DNA of 9,206 nucleotides from an uncultured Planctomycetaceae bacterium (GTDB lineage: Bacteria; Planctomycetota; Planctomycetia; Pirellulales; JACPPG01): assembly GCA_945957305.1 (NCBI GenBank), contig CAMFLN010000066.1, forward strand, positions 1 to 9,206, read 5' to 3'. The notes below the pieces were generated by a model. The model was not told the origin of the DNA and did not search any database. It was given only the letters and a program-made list of their open reading frames with translations. Below are positions 6,884 to 9,206 of the stretch, in pieces. The number at the start of each line of letters is the position of its first letter. Within the stretch, counting starts at the first letter, position 1. The position numbers and the translations under genes were made by a program.

Positions 6884-7642
6884 CTACTTGCGCGGACGCT
6901 TCATCCAAAAACGCACCGAGAGCGCCCAGGAGACGACCAGGTAATACACCGGGTAGAAGAGGGACAGCGACGTCAATTGTTGCGACGTCGAGCCCGCGAA
7001 CGGGGGCTCGTGCCAACGCCACAGGATGGCGACAAGAAACGCGCCCCAGATGCCGCCGAGAATCGTGGAAGCGCGATTGAGAGCGCCCGGCTGCGAGGGG
7101 TACAGATAGCGAGCCGGCACGAACGTCAGCGCCGAGAACGTCATCAGCAACGTCACGGTTCCCCACACCGGCGGCTGCAAGGCATACAAGTAAAATGCCA
7201 CCAGGTTCCAATAGGAGGGAAAGCCAAGAAAAAAGCCATCTTCGGTTTTGACCGAAACCTGGCAGAAACCATAGGCGCTGGCCAAGAGCGGTACGAGAAG
7301 CCAGCCGCTTTGCCGCTCGGGAAGTAAATCGGCTTGGTAAATCAGCAACAGCGGCAAGCATGTGTAATTGAGAAAGTCGACCAGATCGTCCAGACGTCGT
7401 CCGTCGAAGCCGGGCAACACTTCCTTGACGCGGATTCGCCGCGCGAACCAGCCATCGGTGGCGTCGATCAAGATGCCAAGCGCCATCAGCAGGAACGCAT
7501 CGCGAAAGCGCATCGGGTCTTCGCCGACCAATACATAAGCAATCGCGCCGGCCACCACGAGCCCCATGCCCGTATAGAGGTGAACACCCCAGGCGCAAAT
7601 GTGAGTCAGGCTGATCCGCCGCTGTTCGACATTCGTCGACAT
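6884..7642 (-). CDS. pcs: Phosphatidylcholine synthase (CDP-alcohol phosphotransferase family)
   Basis: The 252-residue polytopic membrane protein carries the CDP-alcohol phosphotransferase motif in the form D60-x2-D63-G64-x2-A67-R68-x12-G81-x3-D85-x3-D89. The x12 spacing, rather than the usual x8, and the following L-P-G-F-D-G segment match what I recall of bacterial phosphatidylcholine synthases. The N-terminal AWGVHLYTGMG block and the total length also match. The enzyme condenses CDP-diacylglycerol with free choline to give phosphatidylcholine and CMP (EC 2.7.8.24) in the inner membrane. Several hydrophobic segments follow the motif, and the C-terminus is basic (KRPRK). The start at 7642 has only a weak ribosome-like GAG, but no better in-frame start exists. 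The choline-transporter-like gene ends 89 bases upstream on the same strand and would supply the substrate. A phosphatidylserine synthase or other family member is the main alternative; the spacing and the neighbour argue for Pcs. Confidence 0.82.
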   Translation of the reverse strand: MSTNVEQRRISLTHICAWGVHLYTGMGLVVAGAIAYVLVGEDPMRFRDAFLLMALGILIDATDGWFARRIRVKEVLPGFDGRRLDDLVDFLNYTCLPLLLIYQADLLPERQSGWLLVPLLASAYGFCQVSVKTEDGFFLGFPSYWNLVAFYLYALQPPVWGTVTLLMTFSALTFVPARYLYPSQPGALNRASTILGGIWGAFLVAILWRWHEPPFAGSTSQQLTSLSLFYPVYYLVVSWALSVRFWMKRPRK

Positions 7643-7731
7643 ATGGAAACTCGTTGGTTATTTCGCCAGCTGAAACCTATCGCCCTCTTCGCAATCACTC
7701 TTTCCCACGGCGGACTTTCGTCGACCGTTGT

Positions 7732-9206
7732 TCAGCCCTCGACTCTACCAAGAACTCGCGGCGGGTCCCAGTTGCTGGTCAACCGGCTGACCACGGGGAG
7801 TATGATCAGGCCCGCCACGGCGGCCAGTAGGCGCGCCGGGAAAACCGACTCACCCACGGCGGAATCGTACCATTCCGGCGCTGCGGGACCGCCGAGGTAC
7901 TCCCCCATTTGAGCATAGGGTAGAAACGCCGGCATACCGAACATCGCAATGCCGCCGCCCAGCCGGAGCAAGAGGGACACGAAAAAGGCCGCGATTGAAC
8001 CAATGCGATTGGCCCGGGGGTCGAACAACGCCATGACCAGTTGCGGAAACAAGAGCACAAACACCAGGTCCGCCGTGAAGAACCACAGATCGGCCACACT
8101 GCGCGCCCCGAGCGCCAAGACCGTAGCTGTCACTCCCAAGACTATGATCGAGGCACGGATCATCCGCCGCAGTTCAGCGGTCGATCCCGTGGGCGCCACC
8201 AGGCGATGAAAGACGTTCCAACTGAACATCGATCCGGCCGAAAGGATCGAAGCGCTAAAACTCGACGTCACCGCCCCCACGATCGCCCCCAAGCCAAGCA
8301 TCGCTACCGCCGCAGGCGCTGTATCTCGTAACAGCATGGGGAGTGCCATGGCCGGGCTTTCCTGCAATGTCGCTAGTTGCGCGTCATCCCAGCCCCGATA
8401 GGCATAAGCTGCGATCCCTAAAAGCACAGGCGGAATCGTCAAGAGGATCGTCAAAAAACCAGCGAGCACCGAGTGCCATCGCGCTTTGGCAACGCTCTGG
8501 CAGGCCAGCACCCGCTGAAAGTAACAGTTCCATGGAATGCCGCCGAAGATCAACATGACGGCCATCTCCCACCAGCCGACGCGGCTCGCAAAGGGCCAAG
8601 CCGGGTCGCCGTCACTCAGGGGCGCCAAGGGCGCGGCCAGCGAACCCAACTCGTTGGCGTAATGTTGCCAGGCCGTGGCCACGCCGCCGACTTTGTCCCA
8701 GGCGAAAGGGAGTGCGGCGACCATGCCGATGGGCACAAGAAGAATCTGGAACACGTCGGTATAAGCGACGCTCCACATTCCGCCAATGACGGTGTAACAG
8801 GTCACCACCGCGGCCGAGGCCACGATCGCTGTTGTCAGATCGACATTCAAGATCGCGGCACAAGTAGCGCCGATGGCTACGAGCAATTCAGCGCTCCAAA
8901 AAACTTCGCCCATCATGGCCGGCAGGAAGAGCACGGCCGCCCAAGTGCGACCAAAGCGGGCTTCGAAGGGATCGACGAGCGTGGTGAATTCATGCCGGCG
9001 CATCGGCCCGGCAAAGACAAGTCCGCCCAGGATCAAACTCAGTCCGAAGCACACGCCTCCTTGCAACCCGGCCGCCAAACCAGATTGCGTTTTTTCGACG
9101 GTGCCGAGCAAGTAACCACCGTCGACCCAGGTGGCCGTCGACGTCAATACGGCGAACCATAGCGGCATGCTGCGCCCGGCCAACAGCAAATCGCTGCGAG
9201 AGCGGT
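7732..9206 (-). CDS. Sodium:solute symporter resembling high-affinity choline transporters, 5' partial
   Basis: The gene runs off the window; at least 490 codons are visible, and the reading frame is open to the edge. The visible part begins with S-D-L-L-L-A-G-R-S, the loop after the first membrane segment of the solute:sodium symporter (SLC5) family, so the TTG at 9189 is not the start. Its blocks follow animal CHT1 (SLC5A7) as I remember it: TATWVDGGYLLGT, LSLILGGLVFAGPMR, the LPAMMGEVFW region, VIGGMWSVAYTDVFQ, GGIPWNCYFQRVL (about 214-226 counted from 9189), the ASILSAGSMF region (about 306-325), and FFTADLVFVLLFPQL. Such transporters import a small solute with Na+ across the inner membrane. 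Choline is the likely substrate given the family resemblance and the phosphatidylcholine synthase gene 89 bases downstream. CHT1 has an Asp where this protein has Ser in the S-S-x-x-S helix, so specificity needs care. Related bacterial symporters for proline or betaine are the alternatives. Confidence 0.82.
   Translation of the reverse strand, partial: RSRSDLLLAGRSMPLWFAVLTSTATWVDGGYLLGTVEKTQSGLAAGLQGGVCFGLSLILGGLVFAGPMRRHEFTTLVDPFEARFGRTWAAVLFLPAMMGEVFWSAELLVAIGATCAAILNVDLTTAIVASAAVVTCYTVIGGMWSVAYTDVFQILLVPIGMVAALPFAWDKVGGVATAWQHYANELGSLAAPLAPLSDGDPAWPFASRVGWWEMAVMLIFGGIPWNCYFQRVLACQSVAKARWHSVLAGFLTILLTIPPVLLGIAAYAYRGWDDAQLATLQESPAMALPMLLRDTAPAAVAMLGLGAIVGAVTSSFSASILSAGSMFSWNVFHRLVAPTGSTAELRRMIRASIIVLGVTATVLALGARSVADLWFFTADLVFVLLFPQLVMALFDPRANRIGSIAAFFVSLLLRLGGGIAMFGMPAFLPYAQMGEYLGGPAAPEWYDSAVGESVFPARLLAAVAGLIILPVVSRLTSNWDPPRVLGRVEG

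Noticed and set aside
8473..9162. Open frame of 229 codons on the + strand opposite the symporter
   Set aside because: It is a shadow of the symporter frame, with charged composition and no recognisable motif.

Overview
The window reads as GC-rich chromosomal DNA from a member of the Planctomycetota, probably Pirellulales-like. This rests on three things: a secreted protein that combines autotransporter-type beta-strand repeats, a dockerin pair and a PEP-CTERM tail; an outer-membrane barrel of the Lpg1974/Legionella_OMP type with the sequence blocks I associate with planctomycetes; and an orphan Ala/Pro/Lys-rich exported protein. Family assignments come from motif recognition, not from a database search.

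Layout. Positions 107-2338 (+) encode the PEP-CTERM/dockerin surface protein, followed by a good intrinsic terminator at 2495-2530. Positions 2588-3496 (-) encode an exported protein of unknown function that converges on it. A 612-base gene-free stretch (3497-4108) separates that gene from the divergent outer-membrane porin-like gene at 4109-5350 (+). This stretch holds a 15-bp imperfect hairpin (3922-3970) and an operator-like dyad flanked by 8-bp direct repeats (3996-4035). The porin gene meets a patatin-like lipoprotein gene (5357-6652, -) tail to tail with six bases between the stops, and the two stop codons lie in the arms of one inverted repeat. Upstream of the patatin gene on the same strand are a phosphatidylcholine-synthase-type CDP-alcohol phosphotransferase (6884-7642, -) and a sodium:solute symporter closely resembling animal high-affinity choline transporters (7732 to the window edge, -, 5' end missing).

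How the genes may work together. The transporter and the phosphatidylcholine synthase are co-directional and 89 bases apart. They form a coherent route: import choline, then condense it with CDP-diacylglycerol to make phosphatidylcholine. The downstream patatin-like lipoprotein could hydrolyse phospholipids, and the adjacent porin could let solutes cross the outer membrane, but both links are inference from position. This choline-to-phosphatidylcholine module is the most notable content of the window. The left half is cell-envelope and surface-protein material without an obvious functional link to it.
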